Of a stretch of 64,000 nt of DNA, positions 28,747-39,513 are shown in pieces. Source of the stretch: Maribacter sp. PR1 (lineage in GTDB: Bacteria; Bacteroidota; Bacteroidia; Flavobacteriales; Flavobacteriaceae); NCBI RefSeq assembly GCF_028464145.1, contig NZ_JAQPCG010000010.1, forward strand, positions 124,001-188,000. The letters run 5' to 3'. Within the stretch, counting starts at the first letter, position 1. Every line of letters begins with the position of its first letter. Made by a program: the position numbers and the translations under genes. Under the pieces are notes generated by a model. It ran no database searches. It was given only the letters and a program-made list of their open reading frames with translations, and was not told where the DNA came from.

Positions 28747-28775
28747 GAATGCTATAAAAAGACGAAATAATAAAT

Positions 28776-29996
28776 ATGTTAACCTACCTGTTCGAATATT
28801 TAGAAAAGCAATATCAGCTGCCTGGAGCAAGTTTGTTCCAGTTCAGTACTTTTCGCGCAGGCATGGCTATTTTGTTTTCGTTGATAATTGCAACTGCTTA
28901 TGGTAAAAGAATCATTCTATTTCTTCAAAAACAACAAGTAGGGGAGACCATAAGGGATTTGGGCTTGGAAGGTCAAAAACAAAAAGCAGGTACGCCTACA
29001 ATGGGCGGCATAATCATCATTTTGGCAACTTTAATTCCAGTGTTGCTTTTTGCAAGGTTGGAAAATATATATATCATCTTATTGATATTTACAACCTTGT
29101 GGATGGGGGTTATCGGTTTTCTGGATGATTATATTAAAGTATTTAAAAAGAACAAGGAAGGTCTTAAGGGTAGGTTTAAAGTGTTAGGGCAAGTTGTTCT
29201 AGGTCTAATCGTAGGTGCGGTCCTATATTTTCATCCGGATGTAACCATGAGAGACCATGATAAAACCATTATCACAGAACAATTTACAGTTGAGGAGGTA
29301 AGAGGTCAGGAAATAAAATCTACAATGACCACAGTTCCTTTCTTTAAAAACAATGAGTTCGATTACGGCAACTTAATTGGGTGGATAGATGAAGAAGCCC
29401 AGGATTACGCTTGGCTAATATTCATACCCATAATTATTTTGATAGTTACAGCAGTATCCAATGGGGCTAATCTAACTGATGGTATCGATGGTTTGGCCGC
29501 AGGTACTTCTGCTATAATTGTATTTACCCTCGGTGTTTTTGCGTTGGTTTCGGGTAATATAATTTTCTCCGAATACTTGGATATTATGTATATCCCTAGG
29601 GTTGGGGAGCTCTTGGTTTTTATTACGGCTTTTGTGGGGGCTCTGGTCGGTTTCCTGTGGTATAATACTTTTCCCGCACAAGTTTTTATGGGGGATACGG
29701 GAAGTCTTACGATTGGAGGAGTAATTGCAGTGATAGCTATCATAGTTAGAAAGGAACTGTTAATACCCTTGTTATGTGGAATATTTTTCGCGGAATCCAT
29801 ATCGGTAATGCTTCAGGTGGGGTACTTCAAGTATACCAAGAAGAAATTCGGTGATGGCAGGCGAATATTTTTAATGTCGCCATTGCATCACCACTATCAA
29901 AAGAAAGGCTATCACGAAAGTAAGATTGTAACCCGATTTTGGATAGTAGGTATTATGTTGGCCATTGTAACCATTGTGACACTAAAAGTTAGATAG
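28776..29996 (+). CDS. mraY: Phospho-MurNAc-pentapeptide transferase
   Basis: Integral membrane enzyme that makes lipid I from UDP-MurNAc-pentapeptide and undecaprenyl phosphate. 406 residues against about 360 in E. coli. Conserved loops are [14 protein letters not shown] (near residue 113), [12 protein letters not shown] and [11 protein letters not shown]. The extra length is a soluble segment of roughly 50 residues at about 150-205 (from [13 protein letters not shown] onward). The next gene starts immediately after the stop. Confidence 0.96.
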   Translation: MLTYLFEYLEKQYQLPGASLFQFSTFRAGMAILFSLIIATAYGKRIILFLQKQQVGETIRDLGLEGQKQKAGTPTMGGIIIILATLIPVLLFARLENIYIILLIFTTLWMGVIGFLDDYIKVFKKNKEGLKGRFKVLGQVVLGLIVGAVLYFHPDVTMRDHDKTIITEQFTVEEVRGQEIKSTMTTVPFFKNNEFDYGNLIGWIDEEAQDYAWLIFIPIIILIVTAVSNGANLTDGIDGLAAGTSAIIVFTLGVFALVSGNIIFSEYLDIMYIPRVGELLVFITAFVGALVGFLWYNTFPAQVFMGDTGSLTIGGVIAVIAIIVRKELLIPLLCGIFFAESISVMLQVGYFKYTKKKFGDGRRIFLMSPLHHHYQKKGYHESKIVTRFWIVGIMLAIVTIVTLKVR

Positions 29997-31331
29997 ATGC
30001 CATATTTGGTTGTACTCGGTGGTGGTGAAAGTGGTGTGGGTACGGCCATTTTAGGATTGAAAAAGGGATATGAAGTATTTGTATCCGATAAGGGAAAAAT
30101 AAAGGATAAATACAAAAACGTTCTTAAACATTTTGGGATTGATTGGGAGGAATCCAAACATACAGCGGATAAAGTCATGAAGGCAGATTTGGTCATGAAA
30201 AGTCCTGGTATACCGGATGCCGTTCCCTTGGTAAGGGAATTGGTAAAAAGGAATATACCGGTTATTTCTGAGATTGAATTTGCAACTCGATATACCGATG
30301 CTAAAATTATTGGAATTACGGGAAGTAACGGGAAGACCACCACGACTATGCTTACCTACCATATTTTAAAGGAAGCGGGTTTGAATGTAGGCATGGCAGG
30401 TAACATCGGGGATAGTTTCGCCAAGATGGTCGCGGAGGAAGAATTTGACTACTACGTCTTGGAAATCAGTAGTTTTCAGCTAGACGGTATTCGGGAATTT
30501 AAACCTCATATCTCGGTAATTACGAATATTACGCCAGATCATTTGGATAGGTACGAATACCAGTTCGAGAAGTATATAGCCTCTAAATTTCTAATTACCA
30601 AGAATCAATTGTCCAGCGATTATTTCATTTATGATGCGGACGATGAAGTACTTGTAGGCTGGTTAGATAAGCACCCAATACAATCCAGATTATTACCTTT
30701 TTCCTTGGAAAAAATCTTTGAGGAAGGGGCTTATACAAGTAACGACGAAATTAAAATAACAACTCAAGAAGACACTATAGAAATGATGAAAGACACCTTA
30801 GCGCTGGAAGGACAGCACAATGTAAAAAATACTATGGCAGCGGCATTGGCAGCCAAGTTGGTGGGCATCCGTAAGGAAACCATTAGGGAGTGTATCTCTA
30901 ATTTTCAAGGTGCACCGCATCGTTTGGAAAAAGTATTAAAAATACACCATGTCCAATATATTAACGATTCCAAGGCAACGAATGTTAATGCTACATATTA
31001 TGCCTTGGATAGCGTAAAGACCCCAACTGTTTGGATTGTAGGCGGTGTTGACAAAGGCAATGAGTACAAGGAATTAATGCCTTTGGTAAGAGAAAAGGTC
31101 AAGGCGATAGTATGTCTTGGTCTTGATAACGAAAAAATCAAGGAAACCTTTGGGAATGTTGTTGACCTTTTGGTTGAAACGTATGCGATGGAAGAAGCGG
31201 TAAAAGTGGCCTATAAGATTGCCGAAAGAGGTGATACGGTGCTATTATCTCCTGCATGTGCCAGTTTTGATTTATTTGACAACTACGAGGATCGTGGGAA
31301 TCAGTTTAAAAATTGTGTAAAAAATCTATAA
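29997..31331 (+). CDS. murD: UDP-MurNAc-L-alanine:D-glutamate ligase
   Basis: Second Mur ligase. 444 residues. N-terminal Rossmann-like domain (VVLGGGESGVGTA), the central ATP loop ITGSNGKTTTT near residue 105, and the C-terminal domain with INDSKATN and LLSPACASFDLFDNYEDRG, a MurD hallmark. No gap to mraY and 3 bp to ftsW. Confidence 0.96.
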   Translation: MPYLVVLGGGESGVGTAILGLKKGYEVFVSDKGKIKDKYKNVLKHFGIDWEESKHTADKVMKADLVMKSPGIPDAVPLVRELVKRNIPVISEIEFATRYTDAKIIGITGSNGKTTTTMLTYHILKEAGLNVGMAGNIGDSFAKMVAEEEFDYYVLEISSFQLDGIREFKPHISVITNITPDHLDRYEYQFEKYIASKFLITKNQLSSDYFIYDADDEVLVGWLDKHPIQSRLLPFSLEKIFEEGAYTSNDEIKITTQEDTIEMMKDTLALEGQHNVKNTMAAALAAKLVGIRKETIRECISNFQGAPHRLEKVLKIHHVQYINDSKATNVNATYYALDSVKTPTVWIVGGVDKGNEYKELMPLVREKVKAIVCLGLDNEKIKETFGNVVDLLVETYAMEEAVKVAYKIAERGDTVLLSPACASFDLFDNYEDRGNQFKNCVKNL

Positions 31332-31334
31332 ATA

Positions 31335-32537
31335 GTGCGTAATCTTTTGCAAAATATTAATGGGGATAAAGCCATTTGGGCCATCGCAGCACTTCTAGCC
31401 CTGTTTTCTTTTTTGCCGGTATATAGTGCCAGCAGTAATTTGGTGTACGTCGTGGGTAATGGAACCACAGCGGGGCATTTAATTAAACATGCGCTATTAC
31501 TTTTTTTAGGTTTTGGGATTATTTATGGTGTACATAAAATACCTACACATTTCTTTAAAGGACTTTCCCTGATTGCCATGCCTATAATAATTGTATTGTT
31601 GGTATTTGTATTGGCCCAGGGGACTACCTCTGGTGAAACCAATGCAAGTCGTTGGATTCGTCTTCCCTTAGTAGGGTTTGGTTTTCAGCCATCCAATTTG
31701 GCAGCTGTAGTATTAATGATTTATGTTGCACGTTACCTATCCAAAATTAGAGAAATCAAAGTTACTTTTAAGGAGAGTATTTTACCACTTTGGCTTCCTG
31801 TCTTTTTGGTTGTGGTTCTAATATTACCGGCCAACTTTTCAACGGCAGGAATTATTTTTTCCATGGTCTTAATGTTGTGTTTCTTGGGAGGTTATCCATT
31901 GAAATATTTACTAGGTATCGTAGGTACGGGGATAGGGTGTCTTACCTTATTTGTACTCATAGCAAAAGCAGCTCCCAATTTATTTCCGAATAGGGTAGAT
32001 ACTTGGATGAGCCGAATCGATAGTTTTAGCAATCCTGAAGATACGGAAGCCAACTATCAGATAGAAAAGGCAAAAATAGCGATTGCCACTGGCGGGGTTA
32101 TGGGTAAAGGTGCCGGTAAAAGCGTACAGAAGAATTTTCTTCCGCAAAGTTCTTCGGATTTTATCTATGCCATCATCGTAGAAGAATATGGATTGATAGG
32201 TGGTTTTGCATTAATGTTTTTTTATCTGTTTTTGCTCTTTAGGATTGTGGTAGTGGCCAATGGATGTAGCACTATTTTCAGTAAGCTTTTGGTGTTAGGC
32301 GTGGGTCTGCCCATCGTATTTCAGGCATTGATCAATATGGCCGTTGCCGTGGAGCTGTTTCCGGTTACGGGACAGAATTTGCCACTGATCAGTAGTGGCG
32401 GAACCTCTAGCTGGATGACCTGTTTGGCCATAGGAATCATTTTGAGCGCAAGCAATAAAAATACGGCGCAGACCAAGGAAAGTACTGTGGATATCGATGA
32501 GAGTAACCCCTTAGAAGTATTGAGTGGGCAATTATAG
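31335..32537 (+). CDS. ftsW: Septal peptidoglycan glycosyltransferase FtsW
   Basis: SEDS-family polymerase that works with FtsI at the septum. 400 residues with about ten transmembrane segments. The family motif near the C-terminus ([15 protein letters not shown]) and the loop with [22 protein letters not shown] are present. The start is GTG, 3 bp after murD. The last 14 bp overlap murG. Confidence 0.94.
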   Translation: MRNLLQNINGDKAIWAIAALLALFSFLPVYSASSNLVYVVGNGTTAGHLIKHALLLFLGFGIIYGVHKIPTHFFKGLSLIAMPIIIVLLVFVLAQGTTSGETNASRWIRLPLVGFGFQPSNLAAVVLMIYVARYLSKIREIKVTFKESILPLWLPVFLVVVLILPANFSTAGIIFSMVLMLCFLGGYPLKYLLGIVGTGIGCLTLFVLIAKAAPNLFPNRVDTWMSRIDSFSNPEDTEANYQIEKAKIAIATGGVMGKGAGKSVQKNFLPQSSSDFIYAIIVEEYGLIGGFALMFFYLFLLFRIVVVANGCSTIFSKLLVLGVGLPIVFQALINMAVAVELFPVTGQNLPLISSGGTSSWMTCLAIGIILSASNKNTAQTKESTVDIDESNPLEVLSGQL

Positions 32538-33612
32538 GTTTATCATTTCCGGAGGGGGAACAGGAGGTCATATTTATCCGGCAATTTCAATTGCCGATGA
32601 ACTGAAACGAAGATATCCGAATGCCGAATTCCTTTTTGTGGGAGCAAAGGATAGGATGGAAATGGAGAAGGTTCCCCAAGCGGGATACAAAATTGAAGGA
32701 TTGTGGATAACAGGGATACAACGGAAACTGACCCTTAAAAATTTAATGTTTCCAATAAAATTGATTAGTAGTTTGATAAAGGCAAGCAAAATAGTGACCA
32801 GATTTAAACCACATGCCGTGGTGGGTACCGGTGGTTTTGCGAGTGGACCTTTATTGAAAGTGGCCTCAAGTAGGGGTATACCCTGTGTGATCCAGGAACA
32901 AAATTCCTTCGCAGGTATCACGAATAAATTACTGAAGGATAAGGTCTCCAAGATTTGTGTCGCCTACGATGGAATGGAACAATTTTTTCCAAAAGACAAA
33001 ATCGTTAAAACTGGGAATCCGGTGAGGGCAGATTTAATTTCCTTATCGGAGGATAAAAAGGAATCCTTGGACTTTTTTGGTTTAAACCAAGAAAAAGCAA
33101 CCTTGTTAGTGCTTGGGGGAAGTCTCGGGTCTAAAAGAATAAATAGTTTGATCGCCGAAAATTTGGATTTCTTCAAGTCATTGAAAATTCAATTGATATG
33201 GCAATGTGGAAAAGGGTATATAGAAACCTATAAACATCTGAATTCAGAAACCGTTAAAGTGCATGCCTTTTTAAACGATATGGCCAAGGCTTATGCTTCA
33301 GCGGATTTTATTATCTCCAGGTCTGGTGCCGGAGCCGTATCGGAACTTTGTTTGGTAGGTAAACCAACAATTTTTATTCCTTCTCCCGTGGTGGCAGAAG
33401 ATCATCAAACTAAAAACGCCCTAGCTCTAGTAGAGGAGGATGCAGCTATTATGATTAGGGAAGAGGATTTGGATGAAAAATTTAAAATCGACTTTCAGGA
33501 AATTTTGGATTCAACAGCAAGAAAGGAAGAGCTTTCTAAAAATATCAGCGCTTTGGCTTTACCAAACGCGACCAAGGACATTTGTGATGAAATAGAAAAA
33601 TTATTGAATTAG
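32524..33612 (+). CDS. murG: UDP-GlcNAc:lipid I N-acetylglucosaminyltransferase
   Basis: Makes lipid II at the inner face of the membrane. 362 residues, GT-B fold. N-terminal [11 protein letters not shown] near residue 10 and GTGGFASGP near 100; C-terminal donor site with [11 protein letters not shown] near 260 and EDHQTKNA. The start is a GTG within the end of ftsW, which makes translational coupling likely. Confidence 0.96.
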   Translation: MGNYRFIISGGGTGGHIYPAISIADELKRRYPNAEFLFVGAKDRMEMEKVPQAGYKIEGLWITGIQRKLTLKNLMFPIKLISSLIKASKIVTRFKPHAVVGTGGFASGPLLKVASSRGIPCVIQEQNSFAGITNKLLKDKVSKICVAYDGMEQFFPKDKIVKTGNPVRADLISLSEDKKESLDFFGLNQEKATLLVLGGSLGSKRINSLIAENLDFFKSLKIQLIWQCGKGYIETYKHLNSETVKVHAFLNDMAKAYASADFIISRSGAGAVSELCLVGKPTIFIPSPVVAEDHQTKNALALVEEDAAIMIREEDLDEKFKIDFQEILDSTARKEELSKNISALALPNATKDICDEIEKLLN

Positions 33613-33617
33613 CTACA

Positions 33618-34970
33618 ATGACAATAACGGACATACATAGGGTTTACTTCATCGGTATAGGAGGAATCGGTATGTCCGCATTGGCTCGTTATTTTAAGTT
33701 TATCGGTAAGGAAGTAGCTGGTTATGATAAAACCGAAACACCGCTGACCGATGATTTATCGAGTCATGGTATATCTGTTCATTACGAAGATAACTTGGCG
33801 CTTGTACCTGGTCATTTTTTAAATGCTGAAGAAACACTGGTTGTATATACTCCAGCGGTAAAGAATTCCCACAAGGAGTATCAATATTTCTTGAAAAACC
33901 ATTTTATAATTAAAAAGCGCTCGGAAGTTCTGGGGCTAATTACTAAGGATTCCTTTTGTTTTGCCGTTGCAGGTACGCATGGTAAAACCACAACCTCAAG
34001 TATACTCGCACACCTATTAAAGGAAACAGGAACTCCTTTAACAGCATTTTTAGGAGGAATTTCAGAAGATTTTAATAGCAATTTCCTATTGGAAGGAACC
34101 GACTATTCCGTGGTGGAAGCCGATGAGTTTGACCGCTCTTTTTTAAGGTTATCTCCTAATGTAGCTTGCATAACCTCAATGGATGCAGACCATTTGGATA
34201 TTTACGGTGATGCCGAAGAATTAAACAAGTCGTTTCTGGAGTTTGTCGACCGTATAAAACCGGGCGGTAAACTGTTTGTTAGGAACGGATTGCCTTTAGA
34301 AGGTATTACGTATGGTATAGAAGATGATTCGGACTATTGTATCCGAAATATAAAAGTAGAACATGGTGCCTACATATTTGATTTGGGAACGCCGGAAAAA
34401 ACATATTCCGGTGTTAAGTTCAACAAGCCGGGAAGACATAATTTATTGAACGGTTTGGTTGCTTTTGCTATGGCGATACAAGCAGGTTCCCCACCGTATC
34501 GCCTAGCTGAGGCTTTATCCACTTTTAAAGGGGTTCAAAGAAGGTTTACCTATAGAGTAAAAAATGAGGACTTCGTATTTATTGACGATTATGCACATCA
34601 CCCTACCGAAATAGATGCTGTTTTTGATGCTATAAGCGAAATGCATCCCAATAAAAAAGTATTAGCGGTTTTTCAACCCCATTTATATAGCAGAACCAGG
34701 GATTTCGGTGATGATTTTGCTAAAAGTTTATCGCGATTTCCAAGTGTTGTCCTATTAGAAATTTATCCAGCCAGGGAGGAACCCATTTCGGGTATCGATT
34801 CGGCTTGGTTGATGGAAAAAATGACCAATTCATATAAAAAAATCATTAATAAAAGTGAATTGGTTTCTGAGATTAAATCCCAAAATCCTGAGGTTCTTGT
34901 AATGATGGGAGCCGGGGACATAGGATTGGAAATTATTAAAGTTAAAAAGGAATTAGAGTATGCGCGTTAA
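33618..34970 (+). CDS. murC: UDP-MurNAc:L-alanine ligase
   Basis: First Mur ligase. 450 residues. N-terminal GIGGIGMSALAR (UDP-MurNAc domain), ATP loop AGTHGKTTTSS near residue 117, and the C-terminal DDYAHHPTEIDA. It overlaps ftsQ by 11 bp. A ddl gene, often found here in other phyla, is absent between murC and ftsQ. Confidence 0.96.
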   Translation: MTITDIHRVYFIGIGGIGMSALARYFKFIGKEVAGYDKTETPLTDDLSSHGISVHYEDNLALVPGHFLNAEETLVVYTPAVKNSHKEYQYFLKNHFIIKKRSEVLGLITKDSFCFAVAGTHGKTTTSSILAHLLKETGTPLTAFLGGISEDFNSNFLLEGTDYSVVEADEFDRSFLRLSPNVACITSMDADHLDIYGDAEELNKSFLEFVDRIKPGGKLFVRNGLPLEGITYGIEDDSDYCIRNIKVEHGAYIFDLGTPEKTYSGVKFNKPGRHNLLNGLVAFAMAIQAGSPPYRLAEALSTFKGVQRRFTYRVKNEDFVFIDDYAHHPTEIDAVFDAISEMHPNKKVLAVFQPHLYSRTRDFGDDFAKSLSRFPSVVLLEIYPAREEPISGIDSAWLMEKMTNSYKKIINKSELVSEIKSQNPEVLVMMGAGDIGLEIIKVKKELEYAR

Positions 34971-35679
34971 TTGGAACTTAATTAAAATGGTTGCGCTAGT
35001 GTTAGTAATAATGGGTCTTTACGCATTTTCTAACAATAGAAATCGCAGCAAAAATGTAACCACGACCCAAATCGAGTTTTTGGGAGATCAGAATTTGTAT
35101 ATCACTGAAGGAGCGGTTAATAAATTGTTAATACAAAATTATGGACGCCTAGAAAATGTGCCTAAAGAAAAATTAGTTTTGAATACTATAGAAAAGGCCC
35201 TAGAGGCCAATGAAATGGTGAAAAGTGCCCAAGTCTATCTAACTGTAGATGGTAAGCTTACGTCAAAAATTGTTCAACGTAAACCAATCGGACGCATAGA
35301 GGGGAATTCAAAATTCTATCTGGATGATGAAGGAAAACGGATGCCGTTTTCGTCCAATTATTCGGCGAGGGTTCCTATTATCACAGGGGATATCACCGGT
35401 AGAAGCCTGGAGGATGTATATAAAATATTGGAGTTTATAAACGAGGACGATTTTTTACGAAAAAATATAATTGGTATTCATATCAAAGCGGAGGATGATT
35501 ACCAATTGAAATTTAGGCTGAATCAGTTTGTAGTGAATTTAGGAGGTATTGAAAATTTGGAAGCAAAGTTCAGCAACTTTAAAGCATTTTACGCTAAAGC
35601 CAATAAGGACAAAACCTTAGAGGATTTTGCGGTAGTTAGTTTGGAATTCAATAACCAGGTAGTGTGCACTAAAATATAA
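34960..35679 (+). CDS. ftsQ: Cell division protein FtsQ
   Basis: 239 residues: cytoplasmic tail, one transmembrane helix at about 8-25 (MVALVLVIMGLYAFSNN), then a periplasmic POTRA-like domain and a beta region ending near the C-terminus. Sequence conservation in FtsQ is low, so the call uses topology, size and the murC-ftsQ-ftsA order. It links FtsL/FtsB with the rest of the divisome. Confidence 0.88.
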   Translation: MRVNWNLIKMVALVLVIMGLYAFSNNRNRSKNVTTTQIEFLGDQNLYITEGAVNKLLIQNYGRLENVPKEKLVLNTIEKALEANEMVKSAQVYLTVDGKLTSKIVQRKPIGRIEGNSKFYLDDEGKRMPFSSNYSARVPIITGDITGRSLEDVYKILEFINEDDFLRKNIIGIHIKAEDDYQLKFRLNQFVVNLGGIENLEAKFSNFKAFYAKANKDKTLEDFAVVSLEFNNQVVCTKI

Positions 35680-35684
35680 CAACA

Positions 35685-37013
35685 ATGGAACAAGGTAATT
35701 ATTCAGTCGGTTTAGACATTGGAACAACTAAGATTGTTGCCATCATCGGTAAGAAGAACGAATATGGTAAAATCGAGGTTTTAGGAATAGGTAAATCCAA
35801 AAGCCTGGGCGTTCATAGGGGTGTTGTTAATAATATCACACAAACAATCAAATCTATACAACAAGCTGTTGAGCAGGCAGAGACCAACTCTGGACTCAAG
35901 ATTGGTTCTGTAGTAGTGGGTATCGCGGGTCAGCATATTCGAAGTCTTCAACATAGTGACTACATTACGAGAAAGGATTCCGAAGAAGTTATTAATGAGG
36001 ATGACTTGGATTCTTTGTGTAACCAGGTATATAAACTGATTATGCTTCCTGGTGAGGAAATTATTCACGTCTTGCCGCAGGAGTATAAAGTGGATGGACA
36101 AGCAGAAATTAAACAGCCCATTGGAATGTACGGAGGTCGCTTGGAAGCAAATTTCCACGTAGTCGTAGGTCAGGTCACTTCTATCAAGAATGTGGGTCGC
36201 TGTATTAAAAGTGCTGGTCTGGATTTGGGTAATATTACTTTAGAACCCCTGGCTTCATCTGATGCTGTTCTAAGCCATGAAGAAAAGGAGGCCGGCGTTG
36301 CCTTAATCGATATAGGGGGAGGCACTACGGATTTGGCCATTTTCAAGGATGGTATTATTAGACATACTGCGGTAATTCCTTTTGGTGGAGGTGTAATTAC
36401 AGAGGATATAAAAGAGGGATGTTCCATTATAGAAAAGCAGGCCGAAACCTTAAAAACAAGATTTGGTTCAGCTTGGCCAGGAGAAAATAAGGACAATGAA
36501 ATCGTTTCCATACCAGGTCTTCGCGGTAGGGAACCTAAAGAAATCACACTAAAAAATCTTTCCAAGATTATCCACGCAAGGGTTGTGGAAATAGTTGAGC
36601 AGGTATATGTGGAGATAAAGAATTATGGCCACGATGAGCAAAAGAAAAAATTGATTGCCGGTATAGTCCTGACTGGAGGCGGTAGTCAATTAAAGCATTT
36701 GAAACAATTGGTGGAGTACATTACCGGTATGGATACTAGAATTGGTTATCCTAATGAGCATTTGGCCGGTGATTCCGAAGAGGAAGTGGCAAGTCCACTG
36801 TATGCAACTGCGGTTGGTCTATTGATGAATGCAATTAATAATCAGGAAAAAAAGGCAGCTCCTAAAGAAGTACCAATGGATTCGGAGGAAATGGAGCCCG
36901 TTATGGCTGGTCACGAAGAAGACGTAATGGGAACACCTTTGAAAAGGGAAAGGAAATCGGTTTTTGATAAATGGTCTGAAAAATTAAAGGACTTTTTAGA
37001 CAATGCCGAGTAA
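35685..37013 (+). CDS. ftsA: Cell division protein FtsA
   Basis: Actin-like ATPase that anchors FtsZ to the membrane. 442 residues. Phosphate-1 segment GLDIGTTKIVAIIG at the N-terminus, phosphate-2 IDIGGGTTDLAIF near residue 208, and adenosine-binding GIVLTGGGSQLKHL. The C-terminus ends in a basic/amphipathic helix (FDKWSEKLKDFLDNAE) after a short linker, the usual membrane-targeting element. Five base pairs separate it from ftsQ and 47 from ftsZ. Confidence 0.95.
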   Translation: MEQGNYSVGLDIGTTKIVAIIGKKNEYGKIEVLGIGKSKSLGVHRGVVNNITQTIKSIQQAVEQAETNSGLKIGSVVVGIAGQHIRSLQHSDYITRKDSEEVINEDDLDSLCNQVYKLIMLPGEEIIHVLPQEYKVDGQAEIKQPIGMYGGRLEANFHVVVGQVTSIKNVGRCIKSAGLDLGNITLEPLASSDAVLSHEEKEAGVALIDIGGGTTDLAIFKDGIIRHTAVIPFGGGVITEDIKEGCSIIEKQAETLKTRFGSAWPGENKDNEIVSIPGLRGREPKEITLKNLSKIIHARVVEIVEQVYVEIKNYGHDEQKKKLIAGIVLTGGGSQLKHLKQLVEYITGMDTRIGYPNEHLAGDSEEEVASPLYATAVGLLMNAINNQEKKAAPKEVPMDSEEMEPVMAGHEEDVMGTPLKRERKSVFDKWSEKLKDFLDNAE

Positions 37014-37060
37014 TAAAAAAATTAAGAATAAGCACATAATAACCAGTAACAATAGCAAGT

Positions 37061-38968
37061 ATGAGTAAGCAAAACGAATTTGATAGCATCTCTTTTGATC
37101 TTCCAAAAAATCAAAGCAACGTTATAAAAGTCATCGGTGTAGGAGGTGGTGGTAGCAATGCCATTAACCACATGTTCCAGGCCGGTATCAATGGGGTAGA
37201 CTTCGTCATCTGTAATACGGATTCACAGGCTTTGGACAATAGTCCGGTCCCAAATAAAATTCAACTTGGTGTTTCGTTAACCGAAGGTTTGGGAGCTGGT
37301 GCCAACCCGGAGGTGGGAGAACAGGCTGCGATGGAGAGTATGGAAGACATCAAAAGTATGTTGGATAAAACCACTAAAATGATATTCATTACTGCTGGAA
37401 TGGGCGGAGGAACTGGGACTGGTGCTGCTCCCGTTATCGCCAAGTTCGCGAAAGAAATGGACGTTCTTACTGTGGGTATCGTTACCATGCCGTTTCAGTT
37501 TGAAGGTAAGATGCGATGTGATCAGGCACAACTTGGAATAGAGAAGTTGCGTAAAAATGTGGATTCCTTAATAGTAATCAATAACAATAAATTAAGGGAA
37601 GTATATGGAAACCTTGGTTTTAAGGCTGGTTTTTCCAAAGCGGATGAAGTGTTGGCAACGGCAGCTAGGGGTATTGCGGAGGTAATCACACACCACTATA
37701 CGCAGAATATAGATTTACGTGATGCCAAAACCGTACTTTCCAATAGTGGTACGGCCATCATGGGCTCTGCCATAGCTTCCGGTTCCGCAAGGGCAAACGA
37801 GGCGATAATGAAAGCATTGGATTCTCCGTTATTGAACGATAATAAGATAACTGGAGCAAAGAATGTATTGCTGTTAATCGTTTCTGGAGCACAGGAAATT
37901 ACCATTGATGAAATAGGGGAAATAAACGATCACATACAAATTGAAGCAGGTTACGGAGCCAATATTATTATGGGGGTTGGTGAAGATGAGTCTTTGGGTG
38001 AAGCAATTGCTGTTACGGTCATAGCCACGGGTTTTAATGTAGAGCAACAGGATGATATTGTAAATACAGAAGCAAAAAAAATCATTCACACCCTTGAGGA
38101 TAGCCAAAAAGCGGAAAGGGAGTTGCTCTCAAACAATAAAACGGTCCACACCTTAGAAGTTGAGGAAGAGGAGGAAGAAATTGAAAAACCAATGGCGAGA
38201 TATCAATTTCTGGATGAGGGAGATTTCGATTTAATTCCAACTACCAATTATATCCGGAATTTTAACGTGTTCTATGATGAAGTTGTAGCTGAGAATGTTT
38301 CGGATGAGGATTTTGTAATAATTGAATCTACTGCTCAATTGAGGGATATCGAGGTAGTAGAGCCGGAAATCTTAAAACAAAAAGAGGAAGAAGATCAAGT
38401 TGCCATGAGTTTTGATATGCCGTTGGAAGATGAGGAAAGTGAAAATGTCGTATTATTCAATTTAGATGATGAAGTAAAGGATTTGGATGTTAAGGATAGT
38501 GTTGAAATTATACCTGTTTTGGAATACAACAAAAAAGGAGAGACGCGATATAGTTTGGATGACTATATGGAATTGGAGAATAAATTGACGGGAGCAAAGT
38601 CAAAAGCTGAGGAATTTGAGCCCAAAATTGTAGAGGATGAGTTGATTTTTGAAAAGAAAACCATTTCCCAGAAAGAAACAAGACCTCAGGAGTCTTCTGT
38701 TGACCCCATGGAAACTCCAATAGAAGAGTTATTGAAGGAAAGGGCGGATGAGCGTCGAAGAAAGCTTAAGGATTTTAACTATAAATTTAAAAATAGTTTG
38801 AGTAACATCGATGAGATAGAAAAGGAGCCGGCTTATAAGAGACAAGGGGTAAACCTAAACGATAATCCACAGGAAAAAAAAATTTCCAGAACGAGTCTAA
38901 GCGATGATAGCAACGATGAAATTCAACTTAGGTCCAACAATTCATTTTTACACGATAACGTAGATTAA
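37061..38968 (+). CDS. ftsZ: Cell division protein FtsZ with a long C-terminal linker
   Basis: Tubulin-like GTPase that forms the division ring. 635 residues compared with 383 in E. coli. The GTPase and T7-loop domain covers about 15-335 (GVGGGGSNAINHM, GGGTGTGAAPVIA, and NLGFKAGFSKADEV where the catalytic T7 loop is expected). From about 340 to 620 runs an acidic, low-complexity linker (EVEEEEEEIEKPM and more). The last residues (LRSNNSFLHDNVD) probably form the short peptide that binds FtsA. Long linkers are seen in other Bacteroidota. Last gene of the dcw operon. Confidence 0.96.
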   Translation: MSKQNEFDSISFDLPKNQSNVIKVIGVGGGGSNAINHMFQAGINGVDFVICNTDSQALDNSPVPNKIQLGVSLTEGLGAGANPEVGEQAAMESMEDIKSMLDKTTKMIFITAGMGGGTGTGAAPVIAKFAKEMDVLTVGIVTMPFQFEGKMRCDQAQLGIEKLRKNVDSLIVINNNKLREVYGNLGFKAGFSKADEVLATAARGIAEVITHHYTQNIDLRDAKTVLSNSGTAIMGSAIASGSARANEAIMKALDSPLLNDNKITGAKNVLLLIVSGAQEITIDEIGEINDHIQIEAGYGANIIMGVGEDESLGEAIAVTVIATGFNVEQQDDIVNTEAKKIIHTLEDSQKAERELLSNNKTVHTLEVEEEEEEIEKPMARYQFLDEGDFDLIPTTNYIRNFNVFYDEVVAENVSDEDFVIIESTAQLRDIEVVEPEILKQKEEEDQVAMSFDMPLEDEESENVVLFNLDDEVKDLDVKDSVEIIPVLEYNKKGETRYSLDDYMELENKLTGAKSKAEEFEPKIVEDELIFEKKTISQKETRPQESSVDPMETPIEELLKERADERRRKLKDFNYKFKNSLSNIDEIEKEPAYKRQGVNLNDNPQEKKISRTSLSDDSNDEIQLRSNNSFLHDNVD

Positions 38969-38991
38969 AATCAATCCATATATAAAGTTTT

Positions 38992-39027
38992 AAACCCGGA
39001 AACAAAATATGTTTTCGGGTTTATTCT
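38992..39027 (+). terminator. Terminator closing the dcw operon
   Basis: AAACCCGGAAAC (38992-39003) pairs with GTTTTCGGGTTT (39011-39022), a 12-bp stem with one G-T pair and a 7-nt loop, followed by T-rich sequence. Confidence 0.85.
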
Positions 39028-39028
39028 T

Positions 39029-39036
39029 TATCTTTG
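39029..39036 (+). promoter_or_regulatory. Probable -7 box for the yqeY-like gene
   Basis: TATCTTTG fits TAnnTTTG and ends 20 bp before the ATG. It sits in the tail of the dcw terminator, so the gene is probably transcribed independently. No convincing TTG -33 element is visible. Confidence 0.45.
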
Positions 39037-39055
39037 CAATCCAAAATTATAGACC

Positions 39056-39505
39056 ATGAGTTTACAGTCAAAAGTAATGGAGCAAATGAAAGTAGCGATG
39101 AAGGCAAAGGATACTGTAGCCTTGGAATCTTTACGTGCTATTAAATCTGCCCTATTATTGGCCAGTACAAGTGGTTCAGGTTCTGAAATAAGTGTGGAAG
39201 ATGAGGTTAAGCTTGTTCAAAAATTGGTTAAGCAACGAAAGGACAGTGCCGCAATATTTATTGAACAGGGTAGACAAGATTTGGCGAATCCGGAATTGGC
39301 CCAAGTTGCGGTTATAGAACAATTTTTACCGGAACAGCTTACAGAAGAAGAGGTAGAAAAAGTGGTAGTGCAAACTATCGATGCCACAGGTGCTACCGGT
39401 ATGAAGGATATGGGTAAGGTTATGGGTATTGTTTCGAAGGAATTGGCTGGCCAGGCCGATGGTAAAATGATATCAACCATAGTAAAACAAAAATTAAACG
39501 CTTAG
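39056..39505 (+). CDS. GatB/YqeY domain protein
   Basis: 149 residues, all-helical. Family features are visible: MKAKDTVALESLRAIKSALL, EDEVKLVQKLVKQRKDSA, FLPEQLTEEEVE and the C-terminal MKDMGKVMGIVSKELAGQADG. The fold is also the tail domain of GatB, which binds tRNA in the Glu-/Asp-tRNA amidotransferase; the free-standing protein has no proven function. It is directly followed by tRNA-Arg. Confidence 0.9.
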   Translation: MSLQSKVMEQMKVAMKAKDTVALESLRAIKSALLLASTSGSGSEISVEDEVKLVQKLVKQRKDSAAIFIEQGRQDLANPELAQVAVIEQFLPEQLTEEEVEKVVVQTIDATGATGMKDMGKVMGIVSKELAGQADGKMISTIVKQKLNA

Positions 39506-39513
39506 AATACATT

